From assembly GCF_003122385.1 (NCBI RefSeq), contig NZ_CP029255.1, positions 1,054,001-1,118,000 on the forward strand: DNA of 64,000 nt. Reading direction: 5' to 3'. The notes under the pieces were generated by a model. That model made no database searches. It was not told the DNA's origin and saw only the letters and a list, made by a program, of their open reading frames with translations. Shown piece by piece: positions 29,294 to 36,939 of the stretch (its first letter is position 1; each line of letters opens with the position of its first letter). Position numbers and translations under genes: made by a program. Source of the stretch: Flavobacterium crocinum. Lineage in GTDB: Bacteria; Bacteroidota; Bacteroidia; Flavobacteriales; Flavobacteriaceae.

Positions 29294-30301
29294 ATGAGTT
29301 CAGACAAAGAAGCCAAATTAAAAGCGTTACAGTTAACACTTGATAAACTTGATAAAACCTACGGAAAAGGAACCGTAATGAAAATGGGCGACAGAGCCAT
29401 TGTGGAGGTAGAAACGATTTCTTCAGGTTCACTTGGTGTTGATTTAGCTCTTGGAGTTAATGGTTATCCAAAAGGAAGAATTATTGAAATATATGGTCCG
29501 GAATCTTCAGGAAAAACCACTCTGACACTTCATGCTATTGCAGAAGCTCAAAAAGCCGGAGGTATCGCAGCTTTTATTGATGCAGAGCACGCTTTTGACA
29601 GAAACTATGCTGAAAAATTAAATGTTGATATTGAGAATCTTATCATTTCTCAGCCAGACAACGGAGAACAGGCTTTGGAAATTGCAGAAAACTTAATTCG
29701 CTCCGGAGCTATAGACATTGTTGTTATTGACTCTGTTGCAGCCTTGACTCCAAAAAGTGAAATCGAAGGTGAAATGGGAGATTCTAAAATGGGACTTCAC
29801 GCACGTTTGATGTCTCAGGCATTAAGAAAACTTACAGGAACTATCAGTAAAACAAATTGTACGGTATTCTTTATCAACCAGCTTCGTGAAAAAATTGGTG
29901 TTATGTTCGGAAATCCTGAAACGACAACCGGAGGTAATGCACTTAAATTTTATGCATCTGTACGTCTAGACATTCGTCGTTCTGCTCAGATTAAAGATGG
30001 TGAAAACGTAATTGGTAACAGAACTAAAGTTAAAATCGTAAAAAATAAAGTGGCACCGCCTTTTAAAACAGCTGAATTCGACATTATGTACGGAGAAGGA
30101 GTTTCTAAAACCGGTGAAATCTTAGACTTAGCTGTTGAATTTGACATCGTTAAAAAAGCTGGATCATGGTTCAGTTATGGCGATACTAAATTAGGACAAG
30201 GTCGTGACGCTGTTAAAGCTTTGATTAAAGATAATCCAGAACTTGCAGAAGAACTGGAAGTAAAAATTAAAGAACATATCAAAGAATTAGCAGACGCTTA
30301 A
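29294..30301 (+). CDS. recA: Recombinase RecA
   Basis: A 335-residue protein of normal family length. Walker A is GPESSGKT (68-75), Walker [10 protein letters not shown] (about 142-150), with the DNA-binding loops [11 protein letters not shown] and [20 protein letters not shown] and the C-terminal [12 protein letters not shown] segment all present. It forms the ATP-dependent strand-exchange filament for homologous recombination and repair. No SOS-box-like palindrome was recognised upstream. A strong terminator starts about 35 bp after the stop, so recA is probably monocistronic. Confidence 0.98.
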   Translation: MSSDKEAKLKALQLTLDKLDKTYGKGTVMKMGDRAIVEVETISSGSLGVDLALGVNGYPKGRIIEIYGPESSGKTTLTLHAIAEAQKAGGIAAFIDAEHAFDRNYAEKLNVDIENLIISQPDNGEQALEIAENLIRSGAIDIVVIDSVAALTPKSEIEGEMGDSKMGLHARLMSQALRKLTGTISKTNCTVFFINQLREKIGVMFGNPETTTGGNALKFYASVRLDIRRSAQIKDGENVIGNRTKVKIVKNKVAPPFKTAEFDIMYGEGVSKTGEILDLAVEFDIVKKAGSWFSYGDTKLGQGRDAVKALIKDNPELAEELEVKIKEHIKELADA

Positions 30302-30334
30302 TTCATTTCGATAAATCAAAATATATTGATTTTG

Positions 30335-30372
30335 AGTCCGATAGATTATAAAATTCTATCGGACTTTTTATT
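30335..30372 (+). terminator. recA terminator
   Basis: AGTCCGATAGA (30335-30345) pairs perfectly with TCTATCGGACT (30355-30365) around a 9-nt loop, and T-rich sequence follows. A clear intrinsic terminator. Confidence 0.9.
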
Positions 30373-30393
30373 TTTTTGAAAATAAATAATTAC

Positions 30394-30574
30394 TGACGCA
30401 ACCTTTCCAGTTAATGATCATCTTATAAAAAACAGGTCTTCGAAATTGATATGCCATATATCAGTTTGGATTTTTTTTTTAGAATTTACATTGGTTGGTT
30501 ATTTGAACTAAAATCCGTTAGTTATTGGGTACTAACGGATTTTTTATTTTTTTTAATCTTTTGACGCAACCTTT
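30394..30574 (+). repeat. Direct repeat TGACGCAACCTTT, two copies 168 bp apart
   Basis: The same 13-mer occurs at 30394-30406 and 30562-30574. Each copy is followed by a T-rich stretch and then an ATCTTATAA or ATCTATAATAA word. The second copy precedes the 34-codon ORF by about 85 bp. The arrangement looks like two related upstream regions, each followed by a terminator, but I know no factor that binds this word. Confidence 0.45.
30512..30547 (+). terminator. Orphan intrinsic terminator after recA
   Basis: AATCCGTTAGT (30512-30522) and ACTAACGGATT (30531-30541) form a perfect 11-bp stem with an 8-nt loop, followed by TTTTTATTTTT. No protein gene lies between this and the recA terminator, so it may end a small RNA that starts after 30400. 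Confidence 0.8.
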
Positions 30575-30658
30575 TTCATTTTTTTTTATCTATAATAATG
30601 TGACGTTAACTTGAGTTATGACTAAACTCTTTATTATCAACCATTAATATTTTTAACC

Positions 30659-30763
30659 ATGAAAGAAAAAATAGAATTGTTGTACAATAAAAACCGAAGA
30701 AAAACCAAATTGAAATTTAAAAAAGTATTGCGTTTTATTTCCGAAAAGATAATTCACAGATAA
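30659..30763 (+). CDS. Possible 34-residue basic peptide
   Basis: A short ORF reads MKEKIELLYNKNRRKTKLKF and continues through KKVLRFISEKIIHR to a TAA. It is strongly basic and amphipathic. It stands between two strong terminators with its own upstream repeat, so it has the layout of a separate small transcription unit. In this AT-rich DNA a random ORF of this size is easy to get. I do not recognise it, and no function is implied. Confidence 0.35.
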   Translation: MKEKIELLYNKNRRKTKLKFKKVLRFISEKIIHR

Positions 30764-30801
30764 TAACTTTTGAATAAAAATAGGGGGTTTTTAATTCAAA
30801 G

Positions 30802-30836
30802 AAAAGCCGGTAGATTTTAAAAATCTACCAGCTTTT
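30802..30836. terminator. Bidirectional terminator between the small ORF and plsC
   Basis: AAAAGCCGGTAGATTT (30802-30817) pairs with AAATCTACCAGCTTTT (30821-30836) with one mismatch. A-runs and T-runs flank both sides, so it can stop transcripts from either direction. It lies 26 bp from the plsC stop. Confidence 0.8.
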
Positions 30837-30861
30837 GTGTTTTATAAATTTTTGAACTAAT

Positions 30862-31602
30862 TTATTTTTGAAACTCCAATAATCCATTGTAAATCAAATT
30901 CCTAACCTGATCTCTTAATTCCTTTCTGTGATCAATCGTTAAATCTTTGGTTTCGATGAATGGAAGAATTCTGGCTCTCATTTTCCCAGGACTTCCGCTC
31001 AAAAAGGTATATGAAAAACGTTCTTTGTTGTCCGGAAAAATAATTGGGACAATTGGAATCTGATGATCTATTGCCAGTCTGAAAGCGCCGTCTTTAAATT
31101 CATCCAGCAAAATACTTTCGTCATCCGGAACACCTCCTTCGGGAAAAATGCAAATACTTAAACCCTGATTTAATCGGCTTTGAGCTCTTTTGAAAACTTC
31201 ATTTTTGCTTTTTGAAGAGTTTCTGTCAACCAGAATACAGGTTCTTTTATAGAAAAATCCAAAAAGCGGAATCTTTACCAATTCCTTTTTTCCAACAAAA
31301 ACAAACGGATTTTTAATTAAGGCCAACATAAGCATAATATCGGTCATTGAGGTATGATTGGCCACAATCATATAACTTTTGCCTTTAATAAGCTTCTGTT
31401 CGCGTTTTACGGTGTAATAAAACCCCATTCCGAAAAGAATAAATTTAGCCCAAATTCGTGCCATTTTAAAAAAATAGGGATATCCTTTTTCAGAAAGAAT
31501 AGAAACTACCAGAAAAGGGAACATAATGAGTATTGGAATCGCCATCAAGACGTAAAACCAAACTCTCCAAAGAATCCAAAAAGCAATTTTAAATATTTTC
31601 AT
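30862..31602 (-). CDS. plsC: 1-acyl-sn-glycerol-3-phosphate acyltransferase
   Basis: A 246-residue membrane-associated enzyme. Hydrophobic N-terminal segments (about 8-60) precede the acyltransferase motifs: NHTSMTDIM (the NHX4D box, residues about 82-90), CILVDR, FPEGG and IPIVPI. It transfers a second acyl chain to lysophosphatidic acid to make phosphatidic acid for phospholipid synthesis at the inner membrane. It is monocistronic and convergent with recA, and a -7 element lies 5 bp ahead of the ATG. Other lysophospholipid acyltransferases share these motifs, so substrate specificity is inferred. Confidence 0.88.
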   Translation of the reverse strand: MKIFKIAFWILWRVWFYVLMAIPILIMFPFLVVSILSEKGYPYFFKMARIWAKFILFGMGFYYTVKREQKLIKGKSYMIVANHTSMTDIMLMLALIKNPFVFVGKKELVKIPLFGFFYKRTCILVDRNSSKSKNEVFKRAQSRLNQGLSICIFPEGGVPDDESILLDEFKDGAFRLAIDHQIPIVPIIFPDNKERFSYTFLSGSPGKMRARILPFIETKDLTIDHRKELRDQVRNLIYNGLLEFQK

Positions 31603-31607
31603 AGCTT

Positions 31608-31615
31608 CAAATGTA
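31608..31615 (-). promoter_or_regulatory. -7 element of plsC
   Basis: TACATTTG on the minus strand matches TANNTTTG and ends 5 nt before the plsC ATG. No clear TTG lies at the -33 distance. It suggests a leaderless transcript. Confidence 0.35.
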
Positions 31616-31660
31616 ATAAAACGGAAATGAATTTTCTATAATGAATTATTCTATTCGCTA

Positions 31661-32375
31661 TTTTTTTGTAGCGCAGAGATCATTGAGTTTTTTCGCAAAG
31701 AAAAGAAGTTTAATTGGAGTATTGCTAAAGCAAAAAGTTCGCAGAGCACAATTTGAAATAATCTCTCCGAAGATTTTGAAAATTCTCCGATATCTATGTT
31801 ATCGATAAATTTCACAAAAAAACATTTCATTTAAAAACAAATTAATATATTTATACGAAAATCTGCGTTAAAATATAAAATAAAATGAGTGAAAATGAAA
31901 TTTCGACTATTACAATTGGTTTAGCTATAGAAATACATAGGTCTCTTGGGCCAGGATTATTAGAAAATGTATATCAAGAATGTTTATTTTATAAACTTAA
32001 ACAAAAAGGTCTAATTGCGGAAAAGGAGAAACCCATGCCAATACTTTTTGAAGAAGTAAAATTGGACTGCGGTTATCGGATTGATATTTTAGTGGAAAAC
32101 AAATTAGTAATTGAAACAAAAGCCGTTGAATCTTTAACAATAAATCATTTAGCACAGACATTAACTTATTTAAAATTAGGAAACTATAAACTTGGTTTAT
32201 TAATAAATTTTAATGAAACTCTTTTAAAAAATGGTATTAGAAGGGTAGTAAATAATTTATAACTGAATACTCAAGATACCAATAAAGCTTTGCGAACTTA
32301 TAGCAAAGCTATCCTTCGAAAGATACAACTTCTTTTCTTTGCGAAAATCCTTTGTGCTCTTTGCGCTAAAAAAAA
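31661..32375 (+). mobile_element. Small element: GxxExxY gene between long imperfect inverted repeats
   Basis: The left arm (about 31661-31747) and right arm (about 32287-32375) are imperfect inverted copies of each other. Both contain TAGCGCA.AGA, a perfect 21-bp core (31690-31710 against 32327-32347, TTTTCGCAAAGAAAAGAAGT plus one base) and AGTTCGCA.AGC at the inner end. The only gene inside is the GxxExxY ORF. I see no target-site duplication, and the T/A-rich ends blur the exact borders. Repeats of this CGCAAAG type occur in many copies in Bacteroidota genomes. No transposase is present, so mobility is inferred. Confidence 0.6.
31885..32262 (+). CDS. GxxExxY family protein
   Basis: A 125-residue protein with the defining motif GLLENVY (G..E..Y) near residues 25-31, then GYRIDILVENKLVIETKAVE (about 70-90) and HLAQTLTYLKL. 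The ID-x(n)-ETK spacing is like that of PD-(D/E)XK nuclease folds, and I infer a possible nuclease activity from it. The family is widespread in Bacteroidota and some other phyla and often sits alone in repeat-rich intergenic DNA. Here it is enclosed by inverted repeats and stands between plsC and trpS with no functional link to either. Its biological role is not established. Confidence 0.85.
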   Translation: MSENEISTITIGLAIEIHRSLGPGLLENVYQECLFYKLKQKGLIAEKEKPMPILFEEVKLDCGYRIDILVENKLVIETKAVESLTINHLAQTLTYLKLGNYKLGLLINFNETLLKNGIRRVVNNL

Positions 32376-32475
32376 CTTACAAAATCTTACTAAACACTAC
32401 ACTTCAAAGAAAAACATAACCAACTTTGCGGTTAGAAAAAACATCACGACATTTGCAATTCAGAAAAAATTGAGA

Positions 32476-33450
32476 ATGGCAAAAATACTTACGGGTGTTC
32501 AAAGTACTGGAACGCCACATTTAGGAAATTTATTAGGGGCAATTATTCCGGCAATCGAATTATCAAATGATCCGACTAACGAATCTTATTTGTTTATTGC
32601 AGATTTACATTCAATCACTCAAATTAAAGACGGAAAAACTTTAAGAGAGAATACCTACAGTACAGCTGCAGCTTGGCTTGCTTGTGGTTTAAATCCTGAA
32701 AAAGTAACGTTTTACAGACAATCAGATGTGGTGCAAACTACTGAATTAACCTGGTATTTAAGCTGTTTTTTTCCTTTCCAAAGATTGACTTTAGCCCACT
32801 CTTTCAAAGACAAAGCAGATCGTTTAGATGACGTTAATGCCGGACTTTTCACCTATCCAATGTTAATGGCTGCCGATATATTATTGTATGATGCTGAATT
32901 TGTTCCTGTTGGAAAAGATCAGTTACAGCATTTAGAAATTACTCGTGATGTAGCTTCTCGTTTCAATCATCAAATGGGAGAAACATTTGTTCTTCCTGAA
33001 GCTAAAATTCAGGAAAACATTATGTTGATTCCGGGAACAAACGGAGGAAAAATGAGTAAGTCTGCCAACAATATTATCAATATCTTTTTGGATGACAAAG
33101 CATTACGCAAACAGGTAATGAGCATCGAAACAGATTCGACTCCGCTTGAAGATCCAAAAAATCCTGATACTTGTAACGCATTTGCAATCTATTCGCTTTT
33201 AGCAAATGAAGAACAAATTGCTCAGATGAGAGCTAATTATCTTGGCGGGAATTATGGTTACGGTCACGCCAAACAGGCTTTATTTGAATTGATTACAGAA
33301 AAATTCAAAACAGAAAGAGAAAAATACAATTACTACATCAATAACCTTGAAGAAGTGGATGCTTTACTGAAAAAAGGTGCCACAAAAGCTTCAGTAATTG
33401 CAGATGGTGTTTTGGCAAAAGTTAGAGAGGTTCTGGGATTTGAAAAATAA
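32476..33450 (+). CDS. trpS: Tryptophan--tRNA ligase
   Basis: A 324-residue class I synthetase. It starts AKILTGVQSTGTPHLGNLLG, whose PHLGN is the HIGH-type motif, continues with YPMLMAADILLYDAEFVPVG and QHLEITRD, and carries KMSKS (GGKMSKSANN) near residue 193. It charges tRNA-Trp using ATP. A longer open frame begins at 32290, but it would run through the right inverted repeat of the GxxExxY element; family length and the conserved N-terminus fix the start at 32476. A weak TTTG / GACATTTG pair upstream could be the promoter. A terminator follows. Confidence 0.95.
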   Translation: MAKILTGVQSTGTPHLGNLLGAIIPAIELSNDPTNESYLFIADLHSITQIKDGKTLRENTYSTAAAWLACGLNPEKVTFYRQSDVVQTTELTWYLSCFFPFQRLTLAHSFKDKADRLDDVNAGLFTYPMLMAADILLYDAEFVPVGKDQLQHLEITRDVASRFNHQMGETFVLPEAKIQENIMLIPGTNGGKMSKSANNIINIFLDDKALRKQVMSIETDSTPLEDPKNPDTCNAFAIYSLLANEEQIAQMRANYLGGNYGYGHAKQALFELITEKFKTEREKYNYYINNLEEVDALLKKGATKASVIADGVLAKVREVLGFEK

Positions 33451-33472
33451 ATCGAAATTGATTATATAAAGG

Positions 33473-33506
33473 AAACGCTGATTAGAAATACTAGTCAGCG
33501 TTTTTT
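33473..33506 (+). terminator. trpS terminator
   Basis: AAACGCTGATTAG (33473-33485) pairs with CTAGTCAGCGTTT (33491-33503) with a single G-T wobble, and the T-run continues to 33506. Confidence 0.85.
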
Positions 33507-33540
33507 ATAAATCAAAAAATTATATATAGGATTTTCTGCG

Positions 33541-34653
33541 TTAAATTACTTCAAAAAGTTTTCCAGGAAGTGGTCTTATAACACCTTTGAGTTCCATATT
33601 GACTAAAATCGATGACATTCTGAAAATGGGGAAATCGCATTTAATAGCTATAATATCAAGTAATTCTTTTCCATTATCCTGAAGAAAATCAAATACTTTT
33701 TGTTCTTCCGGTTCCAAATCAACAAAAAGTAGTTTTTGGACTGACTTTGGTTTTTCTTTAATATCCCAGTTCAGCATATAAATCAAATCGGCAGCGTTGG
33801 TTAAAACGTTTGCTTTCTGAGTTTTAATTAAACTATTACAACCCTGACTGTATTTGTCGGTAACTCTTCCCGGGACAGCAAACACATCGCGATTATATTC
33901 ATTGGCCATATTCGCCGTAATTAAGGATCCGCCTTTATCAGCAGATTCAATTACGATAGTTGCCTCACTCATACCAGCTACAATTCGATTTCGGCGTACA
34001 AACTTTTCTTTATCGGGATTAGAGTCACTCCAGAATTCAGTTATAAATCCCCCATTCTCTTCCATTCTTGCCATGTATTTTTTGTGCGAACGCGGATAAA
34101 TTTGATTTAAACCATGTGCTAAAACTCCAATCGTTTGCAAATTATAATCCATAGCGGCTTGATGGGCAACAATATCAACTCCATAAGCAAATCCGCTTAT
34201 AATTATGGGATCTAAAGGAGCCAGATCTTCAATCAATTTTCGGCAAAATTCTGAACCGTAAGAAGTAATCTGTCTCGTACCCACAATGCTGATCATTTTT
34301 CTGTTTTTAAAGTTGAAATTACCCGCACTAAAAATTAGAATGGGCGCGTCAACGCAATGTTTTAGTCGTTCAGGATAACTCTCATCCTGAAAGAAAGAAG
34401 TCTGTACTTTGTTGTTTTTTATGAATGATAATTCCTTTTCTGCCTTCTCAAAAACACTTTTATCCTTTAAGTTTTTCAGCAACACACTTCCAATACCATC
34501 AATGACAGCAAGTTGTTTATCTTTAGCCTTAAATATAGATTGAGCATCTCCAAAAGATTGCAGTAATTTCTTCCCCATAATATCACCTACTCCATCAACT
34601 TTTAGCAGTGCAAGCAGATAAAATAATTCCTGTTCGTTCATTTCTTGTAACAT
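33541..34653 (-). CDS. dprA: DNA-processing protein DprA
   Basis: A 370-residue protein. An N-terminal helix-hairpin-helix/SAM-like part (about 1-85, LLALLKVDGVGDIMGKKLL) precedes the Rossmann-type DprA core (MISIVGTRQITSYGSEFCRK, IISGFAYGVDIVAHQAA, GGSLITANMANEYNRDVFAV). A C-terminal winged-helix-like segment (310-370) ends in PLPGKLFEVI. DprA loads RecA on incoming single-stranded DNA during natural transformation and may have broader roles. A second possible start lies four codons in (34641) and cannot be separated from the first. It is convergent with trpS. Confidence 0.93.
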   Translation of the reverse strand: MLQEMNEQELFYLLALLKVDGVGDIMGKKLLQSFGDAQSIFKAKDKQLAVIDGIGSVLLKNLKDKSVFEKAEKELSFIKNNKVQTSFFQDESYPERLKHCVDAPILIFSAGNFNFKNRKMISIVGTRQITSYGSEFCRKLIEDLAPLDPIIISGFAYGVDIVAHQAAMDYNLQTIGVLAHGLNQIYPRSHKKYMARMEENGGFITEFWSDSNPDKEKFVRRNRIVAGMSEATIVIESADKGGSLITANMANEYNRDVFAVPGRVTDKYSQGCNSLIKTQKANVLTNAADLIYMLNWDIKEKPKSVQKLLFVDLEPEEQKVFDFLQDNGKELLDIIAIKCDFPIFRMSSILVNMELKGVIRPLPGKLFEVI

Positions 34654-34844
34654 TATGTAAAATAGAGAGTTTGTTTTATCATTTTTTTTACTACAAATAT
34701 CTACAAAACAAAGTAAATTCCTAATAAAATAAATAGTTAAAAATTTATTCTTCGCGTAGAATTTTAAAACGACGAACTTAAATATTTGAAAATGAATTGT
34801 ATAAAAATTAATCTCAATTGTTAATAAAAATTGTGAATAAAATT

Positions 34845-34873
34845 TTGATAACTATACACGATGCATAACTTTG
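34845..34873 (+). promoter_or_regulatory. Promoter that fixes the start of the HU/SPOR gene
   Basis: TTG (34845-34847), 18 bp, TAACTTTG (34866-34873). The downstream ATG at 34879 is 6 nt after the -7 element. An earlier in-frame ATG at 34861 lies upstream of the -7 box and so cannot be on the transcript. Confidence 0.6.
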
Positions 34874-34878
34874 TTACT

Positions 34879-35850
34879 ATGAAAATCGAAGTATATATCT
34901 CACAGTTATTGTATCGTTATCAGTGTGTAACGGTTCCAGGATTTGGTGCGTTTTTAACAGAAACGCATTCAGCTGAGCTTAATGAAAGCACTAACTCGTT
35001 TTTTCCTCCAAAAAAGACTATTTCTTTCAACAGTCGTATCAAAAATAATGACGGATTGTTGGCAAATCATATTGCTCAGGCTGAAAAAACATCTTATGGT
35101 TTTGCCGTGAGTGCAATTGCATTTGAAGTTTTAAGCTGGAAAAAAACCTTGGAAGAAAATGGCGTAATTCTTTTAAAAAACATTGGTGAACTGCGTTTAA
35201 ATTCAGAAAGCAATATCGTTTTCCGACCAAACGACCAAACAAACTATCTTGCTAATTCTTTTGGTTTAAGCCCTTTTGTTTCTCCAATCGTGAAAAAAGA
35301 AATTTTCGAGAAAAAAATCGAAAAGATCGCTGCAAAAGAAAAAGATGCTGTTTTATTATATGAAAATGAAGAGCAAACAAAATCTTCTAACCCATTCCTG
35401 AGATATGCCGCAATTCTGGTTTTAGGACTTGGAATTACCGGAAGTATTGGTTATCCGTTATATCAAAATCAGATTGACAACCAAACTTTGATGGTTGAAA
35501 AATCCGTTCAGAAAAAAGTTCAGAACAAAATACAGGAAGCCACTTTTTTTATCAAAAGTCCTCTTCCGGCTGTAACACTTGCAGTAGATTCTGCAAAAGT
35601 TGAAACGGCAGAACAAACAATGCCATATCATATCATGGCCGGTGCTTTTAGAAGTGAAGCAAATGCCAGAAAAGCTTATAACCAATTGATTAAAGATGGT
35701 TTCAAAGCAAGAATGCTGAAAGAAAACAAACATGGATTATTTCCGGTTTTGTACGGAAGTTATGCTACCATGAAAGAAGCTGAACAAGCCCAAAAAGAAA
35801 TACAAAAAGGCGAAAATCCGGATGCCTGGATCTTAGTCGAAAATCTATAA
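34879..35850 (+). CDS. HU/CCDC81-like and SPOR domain membrane protein
   Basis: A 323-residue protein. The N-terminal half (about 1-135) has two HU-like modules of the kind found in Bacteroidota SPOR proteins (YISQLLYRYQCVTVPGFGAF, then a second around SWKKTLEENGVILLKNIGEL). A single membrane helix follows (about 172-192, YAAILVLGLGITGSIGY), then a linker and a C-terminal SPOR domain (about 245-320, YHIMAGAFRSEANARKAYNQ and FPVLYGSYATMKEAEQA). SPOR domains bind glycan strands stripped of stem peptides, often at division sites, which suggests a cytoplasm-to-periplasm linker role. It has its own promoter and terminator. Confidence 0.8.
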   Translation: MKIEVYISQLLYRYQCVTVPGFGAFLTETHSAELNESTNSFFPPKKTISFNSRIKNNDGLLANHIAQAEKTSYGFAVSAIAFEVLSWKKTLEENGVILLKNIGELRLNSESNIVFRPNDQTNYLANSFGLSPFVSPIVKKEIFEKKIEKIAAKEKDAVLLYENEEQTKSSNPFLRYAAILVLGLGITGSIGYPLYQNQIDNQTLMVEKSVQKKVQNKIQEATFFIKSPLPAVTLAVDSAKVETAEQTMPYHIMAGAFRSEANARKAYNQLIKDGFKARMLKENKHGLFPVLYGSYATMKEAEQAQKEIQKGENPDAWILVENL

Positions 35851-35858
35851 AACTTCAG

Positions 35859-35892
35859 AATCCTATTCCTAACCGAATAGGATTTTTTTTGT
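35859..35892 (+). terminator. Terminator of the HU/SPOR gene
   Basis: AATCCTATTC (35859-35868) and GAATAGGATT (35875-35884) form a perfect 10-bp stem followed by a run of eight Ts. Confidence 0.85.
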
Positions 35893-36060
35893 CTTATTCT
35901 GTTCCTTAAAGAATTTTAAGTGGCAAGCTTTGAAGATGACTTCGAATAAATTCGATTCAAAAATTCTTAAACTGAAATGAACAAAACCTTCAAAGCATTA
36001 ATTATTAGTTCAAATTACACAAGAAAAGGAACTCGAAAAAGTAATATCAACATTATAAAT

Positions 36061-36093
36061 AAAAATCCTAATTCGCTATGAATTAGGATTTTT
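36061..36093 (-). terminator. Terminator of the gene at 36100-36861 (bidirectional in form)
   Basis: AAAAATCCTAATTC (36061-36074) and GAATTAGGATTTTT (36080-36093) pair perfectly over 14 bp. A/T tails on both sides let it work in either direction. The minus-strand gene ends 7 bp away. Confidence 0.8.
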
Positions 36094-36099
36094 TAATGT

Positions 36100-36861
36100 T
36101 TATCGTGAAACAATTTTAGCATCCTGAGACAAAATTTCCTTTCCGGATTGATAAACCGTTAAAATTGCAGGTGGTGAATCTGATTGTCCTAAAACAATGA
36201 TATAGCAATTGTACGTGAAATTTCCTTTTTTAAATTCATAGTAATGATTTCCTCCAGTTCCATCAGCATGAAAAACTCCTTTTTCAATTACCAAATCTGG
36301 TTTCTCTGTCATTTTCTGTTTAATGGACCATGAAGCATATCTATAATTGTCATTTCCAAGATCATCGATTCTGATTCTGAATTTTGAAGTCTCCAAAATA
36401 GCAACCGGTTCTTTAAAATTTGAAAGTGAAGCATTTACTTCTTTTTTCTGTGCCGCGATCAATTCTTTTTTCAATTTCAATTCTTCATCAGATTGATGAT
36501 TGATACTGATAATTCTCCCATCGGTATCAATCCACAAATCGCCTCTGTTCAGCATAATTCCTCTCCAACCTACTTCCGACCAATCTGTTGCCGGATTTGA
36601 TTTCGTTATTTTCTCAATCAAAACTTTATCAAAAATCTGATTGTATCTTTTTATAAAATCTTGCTTATCCTTTACCAATGGAATTGGATATTCTCGTTTA
36701 AATGGAAATTTAAAATGTTTTGAAACTGCTTCTTTATCATTGTTTTTCACTTCCAAAATAAACTTCGAAATGAACTTTTGATATTCGTGTTTCAAATCTT
36801 GAGCATTTAAAAATGAAGAATTACAAACTAAAAATGCTAAAACTATTTTAAATGCTTTCAT
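36100..36861 (-). CDS. Secreted protein of unknown function
   Basis: A 253-residue protein with a signal peptide (1-20, SSFLNAQ). The mature part begins with a helical region (DLKHEYQKFISKFILEVKNN) like the front of NTF2-like or DUF-type envelope proteins. A mid-section has WIDTDGRIISINH, and the strand-rich C-terminal half contains YRYASWSIKQK and NCYIIVLGQ. I cannot name the family. It is a single gene with a terminator on its 3' side. Location outside the cytoplasm is inferred from the signal peptide only. Confidence 0.7.
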   Translation of the reverse strand: MKAFKIVLAFLVCNSSFLNAQDLKHEYQKFISKFILEVKNNDKEAVSKHFKFPFKREYPIPLVKDKQDFIKRYNQIFDKVLIEKITKSNPATDWSEVGWRGIMLNRGDLWIDTDGRIISINHQSDEELKLKKELIAAQKKEVNASLSNFKEPVAILETSKFRIRIDDLGNDNYRYASWSIKQKMTEKPDLVIEKGVFHADGTGGNHYYEFKKGNFTYNCYIIVLGQSDSPPAILTVYQSGKEILSQDAKIVSR

Positions 36862-36939
36862 ATCAAAATGGATTTAATTCGTTAGAAATTAGATTTTTGC
36901 AAACCAAAAAATAATGTTTCACGTAGGACGTTCAAAAAT

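Noticed and set aside
32290..32475. N-terminal extension of trpS
   Set aside because: The extra 62 codons are the right inverted repeat of the GxxExxY element; family alignment starts at 32476.
35977..36081. 34-codon plus-strand ORF between the HU/SPOR gene and the secreted unknown
   Set aside because: It runs into the terminator stem at 36061, has no promoter box, and its composition is that of random AT-rich DNA.
36916..36929. GTTTCACGTAGGAC as an eleventh parS site
   Set aside because: Two changes break the central CACGTG, which ParB sites need. Kept only as a possible decayed copy.
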